Source of the DNA: Paludisphaera rhizosphaerae
Lineage (GTDB): Bacteria; Planctomycetota; Planctomycetia; Isosphaerales; Isosphaeraceae
Length of the DNA: 64,000 nt
NCBI RefSeq assembly: GCF_011065895.1
Contig: NZ_JAALCR010000017.1
Coordinates: 62,001-126,000 of the forward strand
Direction: 5' to 3'
The position numbers were made by a program, and so were the translations under genes. The notes beneath the pieces were generated by a model, which was not told the DNA's origin, searched no databases, and saw nothing but the letters and a program-made list of their open reading frames with translations. Numbering within the stretch: the stretch's first letter is position 1; every line of letters starts with the position of its first letter. Below, piece after piece: positions 19,990 through 29,300 of the stretch.

Positions 19990-20973
19990 TCAGTCGCCGT
20001 AGCCGTTGGGGTGGCTTTCATGCCACTTCCAGGCTGATTCGACGATCGGGCGGATGCTGGTGAAGCGGGGGACCCAGCCCAATTCGCGGCGGGCCAGCGA
20101 GGCGTCGGCGATCAGCGCGGGGGGGTCGCCGGCTCGAGGAGGGGCGACGACGGCCGGGATCGGCCGGCCGGTGACCTCGCGGCAGGCGTCGATCACCTCC
20201 TTCACGCTGGTTCCGTGGCCGGTTCCCAGGTTGCAGCGGAACTCGGTTCCCGGCCCGAGCTTCTCAAGAGCCGAGATGTGCGCCGAGGCCAGGTCGTCGA
20301 CGTGGATATAGTCGCGAATGCAGGTGCCGTCGGGAGTGGGGAGCTTGTCGCCGAAGATCGTGATCTTCTCCCGTTGGCCGAGGGCCACCTGGAGGACCAG
20401 CGGGATCAGGTGCGTCTCGGGGTCGTGGTCCTCGCCGAGGTCGCCGTCGGCCGAGGCCCCCGCGGCGTTGAAATACCGCAACGCGGCGTAGCCCCAGCCG
20501 TACGCCTTGGCGTAGTCGGACAGCGCGCGCTCGATCACGAGCTTCGTGTAGCCGTACGGGTTGATGGGGTTCTGGGGCTGGGTTTCGCGGATCGGGACCT
20601 CCTGCGGCTCGCCGTAGGTTGCGCAGGTGCTGGAGAAGACGATCTTGGAGACGCCGGCCTCGCGCATGGCCTCCATCAGGCTGAGCGTGCCGACGATATT
20701 GTTACCATAGTACTTGGCCGGGTCGGTGACCGATTCTCCGACGTAAGCGAAGGCGGCGAAGTGCATGACCGCGTCGATCGACTTCTCGCGGAGGACGGCG
20801 ACGACCTTGTCCCTGTCCAGCAGGTCCCCCTCGATCAACCGCCCGGGGGCGACGGCCCCGCGATGGCCGAAGACCAGGTTGTCGTACACCCAGACTTCAT
20901 GGCCGGCCTTCGACAGCATCCGGGCCGCATGCGACCCGACGTAACCAGCCCCCCCCGACACGAGCACGTTCAT
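19990..20973 (-). CDS. galE: UDP-glucose 4-epimerase
   Basis: The 327-residue extended short-chain dehydrogenase interconverts UDP-glucose and UDP-galactose with bound NAD+. It begins MNVLVSGGAGYVGSHAARML, giving the Rossmann G-x-x-G-x-x-G at residues 7-13. The catalytic set is S-S-T in FSSTCATYGEP and Y140-x-x-x-K144 in PYGYTKLV. GalE-specific segments include LRYFNAAGA and GDKLPTPDGTCIRDYIHVDD. I start at the ATG at 20973 because the Rossmann strand begins there; an upstream ATG would add eight residues without any fold. Galactose units would feed cell-surface polysaccharides. Confidence 0.96.
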   Translation of the reverse strand: MNVLVSGGAGYVGSHAARMLSKAGHEVWVYDNLVFGHRGAVAPGRLIEGDLLDRDKVVAVLREKSIDAVMHFAAFAYVGESVTDPAKYYGNNIVGTLSLMEAMREAGVSKIVFSSTCATYGEPQEVPIRETQPQNPINPYGYTKLVIERALSDYAKAYGWGYAALRYFNAAGASADGDLGEDHDPETHLIPLVLQVALGQREKITIFGDKLPTPDGTCIRDYIHVDDLASAHISALEKLGPGTEFRCNLGTGHGTSVKEVIDACREVTGRPIPAVVAPPRAGDPPALIADASLARRELGWVPRFTSIRPIVESAWKWHESHPNGYGD

Positions 20974-21173
20974 CGTCTGACACTCCGTTCCATCCAAGAC
21001 CCAAGTCCCGAGCCTCTGAGTTTACCCGAATTCCCCTCGCGCCGCCGCATTCGGGAGCCAGCCCCCAGGCGGCTCCATGACGTGATGCCGAAATGAAACG
21101 CAAACGCCGCCCGGCCGGCGAGCGGCAGGCGGCGTCATGGTGGGAGCTTCGGAAGGCCGGCGACGTGTCGGCG

Positions 21174-22214
21174 TCAGGGGAGCGGGGGCGTCTTCGCGTC
21201 GTCGCGGACTTCGAGCGGTTCGGGGAGGCTTCTGACCTCGCCGATCGGACTATTGGAGTAGATCGCGAAGATCGTGGAGGGGACCACGAGGGGGACCGGA
21301 TTGATGGTCGTTCGCAGCCGCCACCCGTCGAAGGAGTTGGTCCCGGCGCCAGCCCGGGCCTGGCCGATCGAGAGGGGAGTCGTACTCCCCGGGACGTTGC
21401 CGAAGACCTGGATCCGCTGTTGCGAGCCCGCGGGGATCGGCGCTCTCCCCGTGAAGACTCCTCCCCGGATCTCGAAATCGATCGCCCCCCCTCCAATCCG
21501 AGCCTGAGCCCGTGTGACGCCGACTTGCGGATTGATGGTATCGACGAGGATTCCCGGAGACGGAGAGTCCGCCACGATCTTGAAGCCGATGAAGCGCTTG
21601 GCGCCCCCGACGACGCCGGGATAGCCGTCGATGCTGATCGGTGTGTCGACGGGAACATTCGCCAGATTCACTGGGATGCCGAACTCGTTCGTCGGTGTCC
21701 AGGGGATGAGCCGCGGGTCGTTCGAGTCGTTCGGAAGGGGGATGGCAGGGACGCCGTTGACGGTCAACACTCCGTTCGCAAAAGGCGCCGTCAGAGGCCC
21801 CAGCAGCAGGCTTTCGGGAGGTCCCACCTCCAGGAACGGATGGTATTCGAATGGGAGGCCGAGGGCCGGGTCGGGGATGCCGGTCGTCGGATAATCCACG
21901 ACGAGCGAGTTGACGTCCGGGTTCCCGGCCTGATCGGCGCCGTAGACGTAGTTGCCCACCACGATCGCGGTGGCGCCCTTGAAGCCGGCCTGACCGAGGC
22001 CGAAGAGAGAGGGCGGCAGCGGCGGCTGCCTCGTCGCCGTCAATTCCGCGAGCGACAGATTTCTCTGAAGGGTCGGCGTGCGGAGGCGTCCACTGGTCGC
22101 GGCCCGTGGCTTGACCACCACCTTGACCCCCAGAACGTGGAAGACCGCGTCCCCGTTCACGATTGTGGGGTCATCTTCGATCTCGCCTTCAAGTTGGGCC
22201 AGGATTATGGGCAT
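21174..22214 (-). CDS. protein of unknown function, last gene of the copper/heme operon
   Basis: I do not recognise this 346-residue protein. It starts MPIILAQLEGEIEDDPTIVN with no signal peptide, then FHVLGVKVVVKPRAATSG. The remainder is rich in Gly, Pro, Val and Ile with predicted short strands (GATAIVVGNYVYGADQAG, KRFIGFKIVADSP, QQRIQVFGNVPG, FDGWRLRTTINPVPLVVP). This suggests two or three OB-like or beta-barrel domains, possibly repeated. There are no cysteines and few histidines, so it is unlikely to bind heme or copper itself. It starts 52 bases after the stop of the di-heme protein gene and is on the same strand, which ties it to that operon. Confidence 0.7.
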   Translation of the reverse strand: MPIILAQLEGEIEDDPTIVNGDAVFHVLGVKVVVKPRAATSGRLRTPTLQRNLSLAELTATRQPPLPPSLFGLGQAGFKGATAIVVGNYVYGADQAGNPDVNSLVVDYPTTGIPDPALGLPFEYHPFLEVGPPESLLLGPLTAPFANGVLTVNGVPAIPLPNDSNDPRLIPWTPTNEFGIPVNLANVPVDTPISIDGYPGVVGGAKRFIGFKIVADSPSPGILVDTINPQVGVTRAQARIGGGAIDFEIRGGVFTGRAPIPAGSQQRIQVFGNVPGSTTPLSIGQARAGAGTNSFDGWRLRTTINPVPLVVPSTIFAIYSNSPIGEVRSLPEPLEVRDDAKTPPLP

Positions 22215-22266
22215 GCGACGTCTCCTCTGACGAACGGGCGGACGCGGAATTCCGGGGGGTGAGCGG

Positions 22267-25200
22267 TCAAGGCTGCGGCGGCGCGGACATCTCGGGCTCG
22301 GTGTGGTCGGGGAAGCCCTTCGGCGAGGACTCGGCGCCGCCGGCGCCGACGGCGTTCACGAGGATGATGCGCTCGCTGAACTGGTCGTCGTAGCCGTTGA
22401 CGACCCGGATTGAGGGATGGTCGAACGGGGCCTTCTCGTGCTCGACGCGGCAGTCGGTCAGGCACATCAGGAAGAAGACCAGGGCCAGCTTTTCTTCCTC
22501 GTCCATGTGCAGGCGGAGCATGGCCGGGGCGAGGTCGGGGTTGTGGACGGGGTCGGCGGGGACGTCGCCGCCGCAGTCGTAGAAGTCGACGACGTCGACC
22601 AACGACTGGAGCCGGCCGTTGTGCATGTAGGGGGCGGTCAGCGACACGTTGCGGAGCGTGGGGGTCTTGAACGATCCCCAGAAGGCCAGCTCGTTGTCGT
22701 GAAGGAGCGGCTTGCGACGACCCTCGGAAGACTCGTCCTGGACCATTGCGCGGGAGCGGGCGAAGAAGTGGACGTCGGCGCGACGGGCGTCGACCGAGTC
22801 AAAGGCTTCGCCTTCCGGTTGATTGGGTTCCTTGGGCGTGGCTGGCTTGAGCAACGGAGAGTTGTTCCAGTTCGGTAGATTGCGGTGCCACGAGAGATCC
22901 CGAGGGTTGGAGGCGCGGGAGTCGGCGTCGGCGTCGAGGGGGTTCTTCCAGGGCCCTTCGCCGATCCTTCGCGGCTGGTCGAGGAACATTTGGCTGGACC
23001 TCGACCGCCCTTTCCTCATCTGATAAGCAACCCCCGGGGCGCCTGCGGAGGAGTACTTGGGAGCCGGGCCGAAAGCGACTTGCGCCTTCGCATCGTCGGC
23101 CAGTTTTTGTTTAGACGAGTCGATCCGAGCCTCGGCCATCGTCCGGGTCATGGAGCGGACCTGATCCTGGAGCTTGGCGACCTTCTCCTGTGAATCCCTC
23201 TCATTGGGCTTGGTCATGGCCATGACGGCTTCTCGGGTCCGGCGGGGCGCGACGACGCCGAACCTGGAGCGACTCATGCGATCGAACGCCTCCAGTTCGC
23301 CCTCAACGATCCGCTCGAGTTCGGCCTGCGAAATCCCCGGGGCGCGATTTCGTTGGTCGGCGATGAGAGGCGGGAGTTTATCCAGGAGGTTCTGGAAGGC
23401 CTCGAGCAACTCATAAGGGTAGTTCGGCTCCGGCGCGTTCAGCTCAGTCCATTCGCCGCCGCCGCGGTCGTAGCGGGGGAGGCCGGCGCCGATGACGTAA
23501 TTGGAGACGTCGTAGAAGGCGTAGGATCCTCGGGCGAGCGGGCCGCTGATCGGCAGTCGGGGGCGGATCGCGGCAAGCGTCTGCGGGATGGGCATGAGCT
23601 CGACCATCACCGGGACGCCGATCAGGCCGGCCCGCGCCACGCGCTCGTCCTCGCGGAAGAAGTGACGGTTCCCGAGCCGTTCGACGAACGTCTTCTCGAA
23701 CGTCGTCCACTCCTTCGCGACCAGTTTCGCCAACTCCAGGCAATGGCCGGGCTCGTCGGTCGGGTGGGTCGTTTGGCGGGCGGTCCGGAACGGCTTGAGC
23801 AGGTCGTTGACGGACCGGGCCAGGGCCGCTTCGTCGCCGCCGTCGCGTTCGCAGACGTCGATGAAATCCAACAGTTCGCGATCCAGGAGCGGCTTGCCGC
23901 CGTCGGCGAGGGTGGAGCCGATCCGCTCGAGGACGCGCTCGCGGGCGCCGACGTACTTGAAGGCGAGAGCGTCGCCCCGCGAGTCGGGCAGGAGAGCGTT
24001 GGAGACCAGGCGGCCGATCGGGAGGGGCTTCAGGGGCTCATTCTCTCCTTGATCGCCGCGGAGATAGACCTCGCTGAACAGCGGGCCGTCGTGGCAGTCG
24101 ACGCATCCCCGCGACAGGAACGACCGCAGCCCGCGCTGAAAGACCTCGGGCCCAGAGTTAAACGCGAACCGCGGCGTGGCCGGCGGCGGCTTCGGGTTTG
24201 TCGTCGACGCGACGACGGGGGGCGTCTCTCCGGGGATGCAGTTCTCGGGTGAACGGGCGAGGCTGTGGACGCGGTCGATGTAGATGGGTTCCAGCTGGCT
24301 GCGCTTCTGCCGCCAGAGGTTTTCCACCTCATCGCCGGAGCCTCGGAGCATCCGGTCGTAGGGGGATTCGTTGGAGATCAACGTCGACTGGTAGAGCATC
24401 AGGCTCAGACCCCAGTAGAGCGAGAAGTCGGCCTGCATCAAGGTGCCGGTCACAGGCGTTTCGCCGGCGTCGTGGACGGCCAGCAACAGGGGGACCTTGA
24501 AAGCGGTCCTGGTCTCGGACGATGCGTCGATCTCGTCGCACCATTCGGGGCGGAAGGCTTCCTGGATGAGTTCGCGGTAGGTCTTCCCCAGCCCCGGCTT
24601 GTCCTTGGACCAACCAGCTCCGCGATGTCGACTGAAGACCGAATCGTCCTCCGAAACCATCTGGAAGCCGAGCACCTCGGCGTCGAGGAGCTTGTACGCG
24701 AGGTCGTGGAACGTCCGGCCGACGTACGACATTTCCACGTCGTTGACGATCGGGCCCACCGCCTGCGACGCCAGCGCGGCGCGAGGGATGGCGATCCTCG
24801 ACTTCATGGGCGCCTGGAGTCGGCCCTGGGCGTCGACCCTGCGGACGTAGAGGACTTCGCTCTCGTCGAAGTCGCCGAAGATCGAGAAGCCGTTGAAGGT
24901 GGACTCGGCGCGGGAGTCGTGGAAGAGGCGGTCCGCGAACGTCGCATTCATGACGCTGGGCGCGTTGCGGGTGGTGATCTGCCGGAAGGCGCGCGACTGG
25001 CCGGGCCTCTTGTCGACGAACATCGACCATTGAGGGGGACGCCGGAATCCATGGGGAGAGCGAAGGACGGATTCCTCCCGCCACCAGGTTCCTTCGGGTG
25101 ACTTCTCCTCGACAAGCCTCGTAAAGACGCGGGGCTCAACCCCCTGGGAACCGACGATCAGCGACAGCGGCGTCTTGCGGCGGTCCTCGTCGCAGTCCTC

Positions 25201-25995
25201 CGCTTCGTCTTCCTCGTCGTCGGCGTCGAGGCCCGGAGGGCGGCGGCGGACGTGGGGAGGGAAGCCGCGAGGTACGGGATTCTTGAGGTCGCTGGGGTGG
25301 TCGATGCGCAGGGTCGCCACGCCGGCGGCGTCCTCGGGGGCAGGCGGCGGGGCGGGGGCGTCCGTCAACCGGCGCGACTCCTGGTTGGCCCGGATCATCT
25401 TCGCGAGGCCGTCGACGGGCTGTTGCTTCTCGCCGAAGCCGAGATCCTTGTGGTCCTTGTCGAGACAGTATTCCTTCCAGCCGACGTAGGGGATGCGGGC
25501 GGTGTTCGTATCGCGGGGGTCGGCGCCGAACCGGTAGTGGCACGAGGCGCAGGCGGTGCCGACGAACTTCCCGTCGCCGATCCGGCGGAAATCGCTGCCG
25601 GCCTGCATCTCCCAGAAGAACGCCTTGCCCAGCGCGACGGCGGCGTCGGCGTCCTTGATGAACTGGGCCAGATCCGGGCGCTTGACGACCCACTTCGTCG
25701 GCCGGCTCTTGTCGTCGCGCTGGACGGCCTCGACGTAGGGGCTGACGAGCTTTCGCGGGTCGAAGTCGTCGATCAACTCCTGGATGCGTCGCAGCAGTTC
25801 CGCCTCCTCATGGCCGACGAGGTGGCCGCCAGTGGGGGCCGATTCGCGGGCGCCGGCCCTGGGCTGGGGCGACGGCGTGGTTTTGCTACTCGACGCCGGC
25901 TGTTCAGACGGCGTCTGGGCCGGGACCCGGGCGACGGCGAGGGCGGCGATTGCAGCGAGGGCCAGGCCCGCCGCGGCGCGGCTGCGAAGGTTCAT
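22267..25995 (-). CDS. very large di-heme cytochrome c peroxidase/MauG-like protein
   Basis: The 1,242-residue exported protein has a signal peptide (RAAAGLALAAIAALAVARV) and two c-type heme attachment sites: C149-A-S-C-H153 and C631-V-D-C-H635. Peroxidase-family features are MNATFADRLFHDSRAESTF in the middle and FKTPTLRNVSLTAPYMHNG near the C terminus. That last segment contains the T-P-x-L-R-N and M-H-x-G motifs of the di-heme peroxidase/MauG superfamily. Standard members have 330-480 residues, so about 800 residues are extra, including an acidic insert (DADDEEDEAEDCDEDRRK). A peroxide-reducing or protein-oxidising role in the periplasm is inferred. It lies 55 bases downstream of the SCO-like gene. 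Confidence 0.88.
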   Translation of the reverse strand: MNLRSRAAAGLALAAIAALAVARVPAQTPSEQPASSSKTTPSPQPRAGARESAPTGGHLVGHEEAELLRRIQELIDDFDPRKLVSPYVEAVQRDDKSRPTKWVVKRPDLAQFIKDADAAVALGKAFFWEMQAGSDFRRIGDGKFVGTACASCHYRFGADPRDTNTARIPYVGWKEYCLDKDHKDLGFGEKQQPVDGLAKMIRANQESRRLTDAPAPPPAPEDAAGVATLRIDHPSDLKNPVPRGFPPHVRRRPPGLDADDEEDEAEDCDEDRRKTPLSLIVGSQGVEPRVFTRLVEEKSPEGTWWREESVLRSPHGFRRPPQWSMFVDKRPGQSRAFRQITTRNAPSVMNATFADRLFHDSRAESTFNGFSIFGDFDESEVLYVRRVDAQGRLQAPMKSRIAIPRAALASQAVGPIVNDVEMSYVGRTFHDLAYKLLDAEVLGFQMVSEDDSVFSRHRGAGWSKDKPGLGKTYRELIQEAFRPEWCDEIDASSETRTAFKVPLLLAVHDAGETPVTGTLMQADFSLYWGLSLMLYQSTLISNESPYDRMLRGSGDEVENLWRQKRSQLEPIYIDRVHSLARSPENCIPGETPPVVASTTNPKPPPATPRFAFNSGPEVFQRGLRSFLSRGCVDCHDGPLFSEVYLRGDQGENEPLKPLPIGRLVSNALLPDSRGDALAFKYVGARERVLERIGSTLADGGKPLLDRELLDFIDVCERDGGDEAALARSVNDLLKPFRTARQTTHPTDEPGHCLELAKLVAKEWTTFEKTFVERLGNRHFFREDERVARAGLIGVPVMVELMPIPQTLAAIRPRLPISGPLARGSYAFYDVSNYVIGAGLPRYDRGGGEWTELNAPEPNYPYELLEAFQNLLDKLPPLIADQRNRAPGISQAELERIVEGELEAFDRMSRSRFGVVAPRRTREAVMAMTKPNERDSQEKVAKLQDQVRSMTRTMAEARIDSSKQKLADDAKAQVAFGPAPKYSSAGAPGVAYQMRKGRSRSSQMFLDQPRRIGEGPWKNPLDADADSRASNPRDLSWHRNLPNWNNSPLLKPATPKEPNQPEGEAFDSVDARRADVHFFARSRAMVQDESSEGRRKPLLHDNELAFWGSFKTPTLRNVSLTAPYMHNGRLQSLVDVVDFYDCGGDVPADPVHNPDLAPAMLRLHMDEEEKLALVFFLMCLTDCRVEHEKAPFDHPSIRVVNGYDDQFSERIILVNAVGAGGAESSPKGFPDHTEPEMSAPPQP

Positions 25996-26050
25996 GGTCG
26001 GTCGGCTCCGGCCGGAGGATGCGGTCGAGATGACATGAAGGATGGGGAGG

Positions 26051-26671
26051 TCAGCCCGGGATTCCGTATTTCTGCTCGAAGGTGAAGCCCGCCACGCGAC
26101 GGATCGCTTCGATCAGCAGCGGTTCGCGCTGCTCGGCGGGCATCGCCGCCCAGCGGTCGCTCGTCGAATTGCCGAAGAGCAAGGTGGAGGCGTGCCTCGT
26201 CGGATCGGCGTCGACCGCCGGGTCGAGGTCGTAGAAGTCCAGGCTGCGGCGCAGGCGGTCCACGTCGGCCGGCTCGCCGGTGACGAACCGCCAGTCGCAG
26301 AGGCCGGACTGATGGCGGTCGGCGCCGTAGATCGAGGCGAACATCCGCAGCGACCGGGGGTCGTCGCGCTCGGGGTCGATCGAGAGCGAGACGATGGTCA
26401 GCCGATCGCCGAAGACCGGCGAGAGCTTCTCGCGCAAACCCTTGAGCGTCTGGCTCGTTCCCGGGCAGGTCCCCCGGCAGACGGTGTACATCGTGTTGAC
26501 GATCAGAGCCCGGCCGTCGACGAACGCCTCGCGGAACCGCAGGCGGCGGCCGAACTGGTCGACCAGCGGGACGTCCGCGAAGCGATCGCAGCGCCGGGGG
26601 GGACGCGGGAGGGGATCGGGACTGGGATCGTCGCCCAGCGTCGTCAGCAGGTTCCAGAGCCATCCGGCCAT
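26051..26671 (-). CDS. SCO1/SenC-family copper chaperone-like protein
   Basis: The 206-residue thioredoxin-fold protein has the copper-binding C65-x-x-x-C69 (in MYTVCRGTCPGT) and the distal ligand H160 (in RHASTLLFGN), the three residues that bind copper in SCO proteins. VPLVDQFGRRLRFREAF and VSLSIDPERDDP complete the family pattern. SCO proteins deliver copper or adjust thiols for cytochrome oxidase, but here the gene lies between a multicopper oxidase (37 bases away) and the di-heme protein, with no cox genes nearby. A clear signal peptide is not visible: the N terminus MAGWLWNLLTTLG is short and only weakly hydrophobic. Confidence 0.88.
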   Translation of the reverse strand: MAGWLWNLLTTLGDDPSPDPLPRPPRRCDRFADVPLVDQFGRRLRFREAFVDGRALIVNTMYTVCRGTCPGTSQTLKGLREKLSPVFGDRLTIVSLSIDPERDDPRSLRMFASIYGADRHQSGLCDWRFVTGEPADVDRLRRSLDFYDLDPAVDADPTRHASTLLFGNSTSDRWAAMPAEQREPLLIEAIRRVAGFTFEQKYGIPG

Positions 26672-26708
26672 CGGAGCGTTCCTCTTGAGGTGGGGCGTGT
26701 GGGCCGGT

Positions 26709-29300
26709 TCAACCCTTGGACTCAGGTTTGGGAGCGGCGGCCTTGGTCTCGGCGTCGCGTCTCTTGCGGTCGTGGATCAGGTCGTCGACGTCGCGGGCCG
26801 GTGTGCCGGGGACCGGCGGATACTCCCAGGGAGGCTCGCCCACGCGGAGGTGGTCGGGGTCGGGCTGGTGCGTCAGGTCGTCGCCGTGGGTGCGAGAGTC
26901 GGGAGCGACGTTCGCCCTGAGACGGTGGTCGAGTTCGCGGTCCGCGGCGGTCAGGTCGCCGTGGATCGGGTCCGCGTAGTCGCGGTCGACGGGCTCGAAG
27001 TTAAACATCATCCGCATGTCTTCGTGGTCCACGTTATGGCAGTGGAAGACGAAGGGGCCGTTCCAGGTGCGGAACCGCATGCGGATCCGGGCGATCGTAT
27101 TGGGGCCGAGGACCTGGGTGTCGTGCAGGCCGATCTGGTCCCCCGCGTCCATCATCTCCAGGATGTCGACGAGGTTGCCGAGCCGAGGGATGTTGGGCGG
27201 GTCGCGGAGGTCGACCACGTCGTCGGCGGCGAAGTCCTTCTGGTAGCTGACGAGTTGGTGGCTTTCCAGGTGGATGTGGATCGGGTGCCACCAGCCGCCG
27301 CCCCCGTTGCGGAGGACCCACTCCTCGACCGAGTTGCTGGAGGGAGTGGCGTTGGCGATCGTCGGGTCGTAGAACCGGCCGTTGATCCGCCAGGCGCCCT
27401 TGCCGCGTTCGAAGATGAACTGGCGGACCACCTGGACTTCCTCGTCCTTGATCGGCTCGTGAGGGTTCAGGCAGGTGCCGTGCTTGATGGAGGCGTCTTC
27501 CTTCTCATCGAGCGGGGCGCCCCGGACGATGATCTTCATGAGCGCGACGGGCCGGTTCGACTCGGCGAGCTTCCCGGGGCGGACGAGCGGATTGGCGCCG
27601 GGGGCGACGTCGAACGGGACCGGAAGCACGCGGGGATCGCCGGGGTCGTCGAGCTTCACCCGGGGGCCGCGGCCGTCGGTCTGGGCCATCGTGTTGACCA
27701 GATAGAAGACCGCCTCGTCGTCCTTCCCGAGATTCAGGTCCTTCGTGAGTTCCTTGAAGTCGACCACCAGGTCGGCCCGGTTGGCCATCGGCAGCAGGAG
27801 GCTCGTGGCGGTCCGCGCCTTGGGCCAGAGCCACGAATCCTTGCCGATCCGGAGGAACGGCTTGGCGACGCTCTCGAAGTCGCCGCCGCCAGCCGCGGCG
27901 GCCGCGCATTCGGCGTCCGCGGCTTCAGCCGGCGCGGGGTCGTCGCCCCGGCGGAGGGCGTCGTAGTCGGCCTCGGAGAGGAACCGCAGGCGGTAGATCC
28001 GGGCGTTCGAGCCGTTGAGGAACCGGAATCGGTACTTGCGGTTCTCCACGCAGAGTTTGGGCCAGGGCGTGCCGTTGAGCAGGAACGTGTCGCCGAGGTA
28101 GCCGTTGTGGGCGTTCGTGTCGAAGGCGATCTGCCCCGTGTTGTAGTCGATCACCTTGTCCTGGATGACGATGGGGATGTCGTACGGATTGTGGTAGGGC
28201 TCCTTGCCGCGCAGGTAGAAGCCGGGGCGTTTGGGGTCTTCCAGGTCGGCCACTTCCTTCGGGTCGGTCTTCAGGCCGTACAACTCGGGGTCCTGGCATG
28301 ACTTCTCGCGCTCGCCGGGAAGGACGCCGGAGGCGATGAGTTCCAGCTCACGCTCGCTGAAGACCATGACGAAGCCGGCCAGACCCTTGGAGACGTTGTA
28401 CGCGGTGCAGTCCATGCCGTGGTCGTGGTACCAGCAGGTCGACTGCGCCTCGGCGACGTCGGGGATGTAGCCGCCGCTGTTCGAGGAAAGGACGGCGTCG
28501 CCGGGCTTCGGTTCGGTCTCGGGCTTCTCCTTGTCGCGTTCGATCATCGGGGCGATGTTGGGATAGAAGTAATCCCGCGACTTCCCCTGAAGGACGTAGA
28601 ACGTGGGGAAGCCGTCGCTGTGCGAGGGGTTGTGGCCGCCGTGGAAGTGGATGGAAGTCTCCGTCTCCAGGTGGTTGTGGAACCGGACGACCGTCGGCTG
28701 GCCGATCCGCATCCGAAGCGTCGGCCCCGGAACCATCCCCGCGTAGGTGTAGAAGAGAGTGGGAAATGGTAGAGGGTCGATGGGAACCCGGGCCTCCTGG
28801 ATCGGGATCTTGAAGCACTTGACCGGGAAGCCGCCCCAGTTGTCGACGTCTTGCCGCGGATTCCCGTCCTTGTCGACGAGATGCCGATGGCCGATGATCT
28901 TGCCGAAGTGATCTCGCTTGTCGTACCACGCCTTGACGTGGTCCTGCTCGTTCGGGTTGCAGTCGTAGAGCTTCCAGAACGGAGGGGTCATGGCCCACTC
29001 GCGGGCGACCCCGTGGAAGCAGTCGCCGATCGGGAAGGCGTCGGTCGGGCCGAAGGCGGGAACCTTCGGCGAAGGGCCTTCCAGGTCCTCGCGAGCGGCG
29101 ACCGCCGTGGGGCGGGGCGTGGGGGGGATCTGCAAGGGCGTGCGGAAGGCCCAGTTCGGCGGCTCGTCCGCCTTGGCCTTGTCGAACCGGACGGTCGGGT
29201 CGTCGAACGGCCCCGGAGGATCCTGCGCCCCGGCGTTGGAGGCGGACGCGCCGGCGGCAGCCGCGGCGGCCGCCCGGATCAGGTCGCGACGGTTCAGCAT
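26709..29300 (-). CDS. multicopper oxidase, Tat-type export signal
   Basis: The 863-residue enzyme couples one-electron substrate oxidations to reduction of oxygen to water. The N terminus (MLNRRDLIRAAAAAAAGAS) has a twin-arginine-like R-R-D-L-I, fitting export of a folded protein. All four copper-site segments are present: H218-F-H220 (HFHGGH), H292-D-H294 in CWYHDHG, H672-P-I-H-I-H677, and H753-C754-H755 followed by NVDHEDM. C754 would bind type 1 copper. Length exceeds a usual three-domain laccase (about 500), because of N-terminal and interdomain insertions. It is the first gene of the four-gene unit. The substrate could be a metal ion or an organic molecule; the sequence does not say. 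Confidence 0.94.
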   Translation of the reverse strand: MLNRRDLIRAAAAAAAGASASNAGAQDPPGPFDDPTVRFDKAKADEPPNWAFRTPLQIPPTPRPTAVAAREDLEGPSPKVPAFGPTDAFPIGDCFHGVAREWAMTPPFWKLYDCNPNEQDHVKAWYDKRDHFGKIIGHRHLVDKDGNPRQDVDNWGGFPVKCFKIPIQEARVPIDPLPFPTLFYTYAGMVPGPTLRMRIGQPTVVRFHNHLETETSIHFHGGHNPSHSDGFPTFYVLQGKSRDYFYPNIAPMIERDKEKPETEPKPGDAVLSSNSGGYIPDVAEAQSTCWYHDHGMDCTAYNVSKGLAGFVMVFSERELELIASGVLPGEREKSCQDPELYGLKTDPKEVADLEDPKRPGFYLRGKEPYHNPYDIPIVIQDKVIDYNTGQIAFDTNAHNGYLGDTFLLNGTPWPKLCVENRKYRFRFLNGSNARIYRLRFLSEADYDALRRGDDPAPAEAADAECAAAAAGGGDFESVAKPFLRIGKDSWLWPKARTATSLLLPMANRADLVVDFKELTKDLNLGKDDEAVFYLVNTMAQTDGRGPRVKLDDPGDPRVLPVPFDVAPGANPLVRPGKLAESNRPVALMKIIVRGAPLDEKEDASIKHGTCLNPHEPIKDEEVQVVRQFIFERGKGAWRINGRFYDPTIANATPSSNSVEEWVLRNGGGGWWHPIHIHLESHQLVSYQKDFAADDVVDLRDPPNIPRLGNLVDILEMMDAGDQIGLHDTQVLGPNTIARIRMRFRTWNGPFVFHCHNVDHEDMRMMFNFEPVDRDYADPIHGDLTAADRELDHRLRANVAPDSRTHGDDLTHQPDPDHLRVGEPPWEYPPVPGTPARDVDDLIHDRKRRDAETKAAAPKPESKG

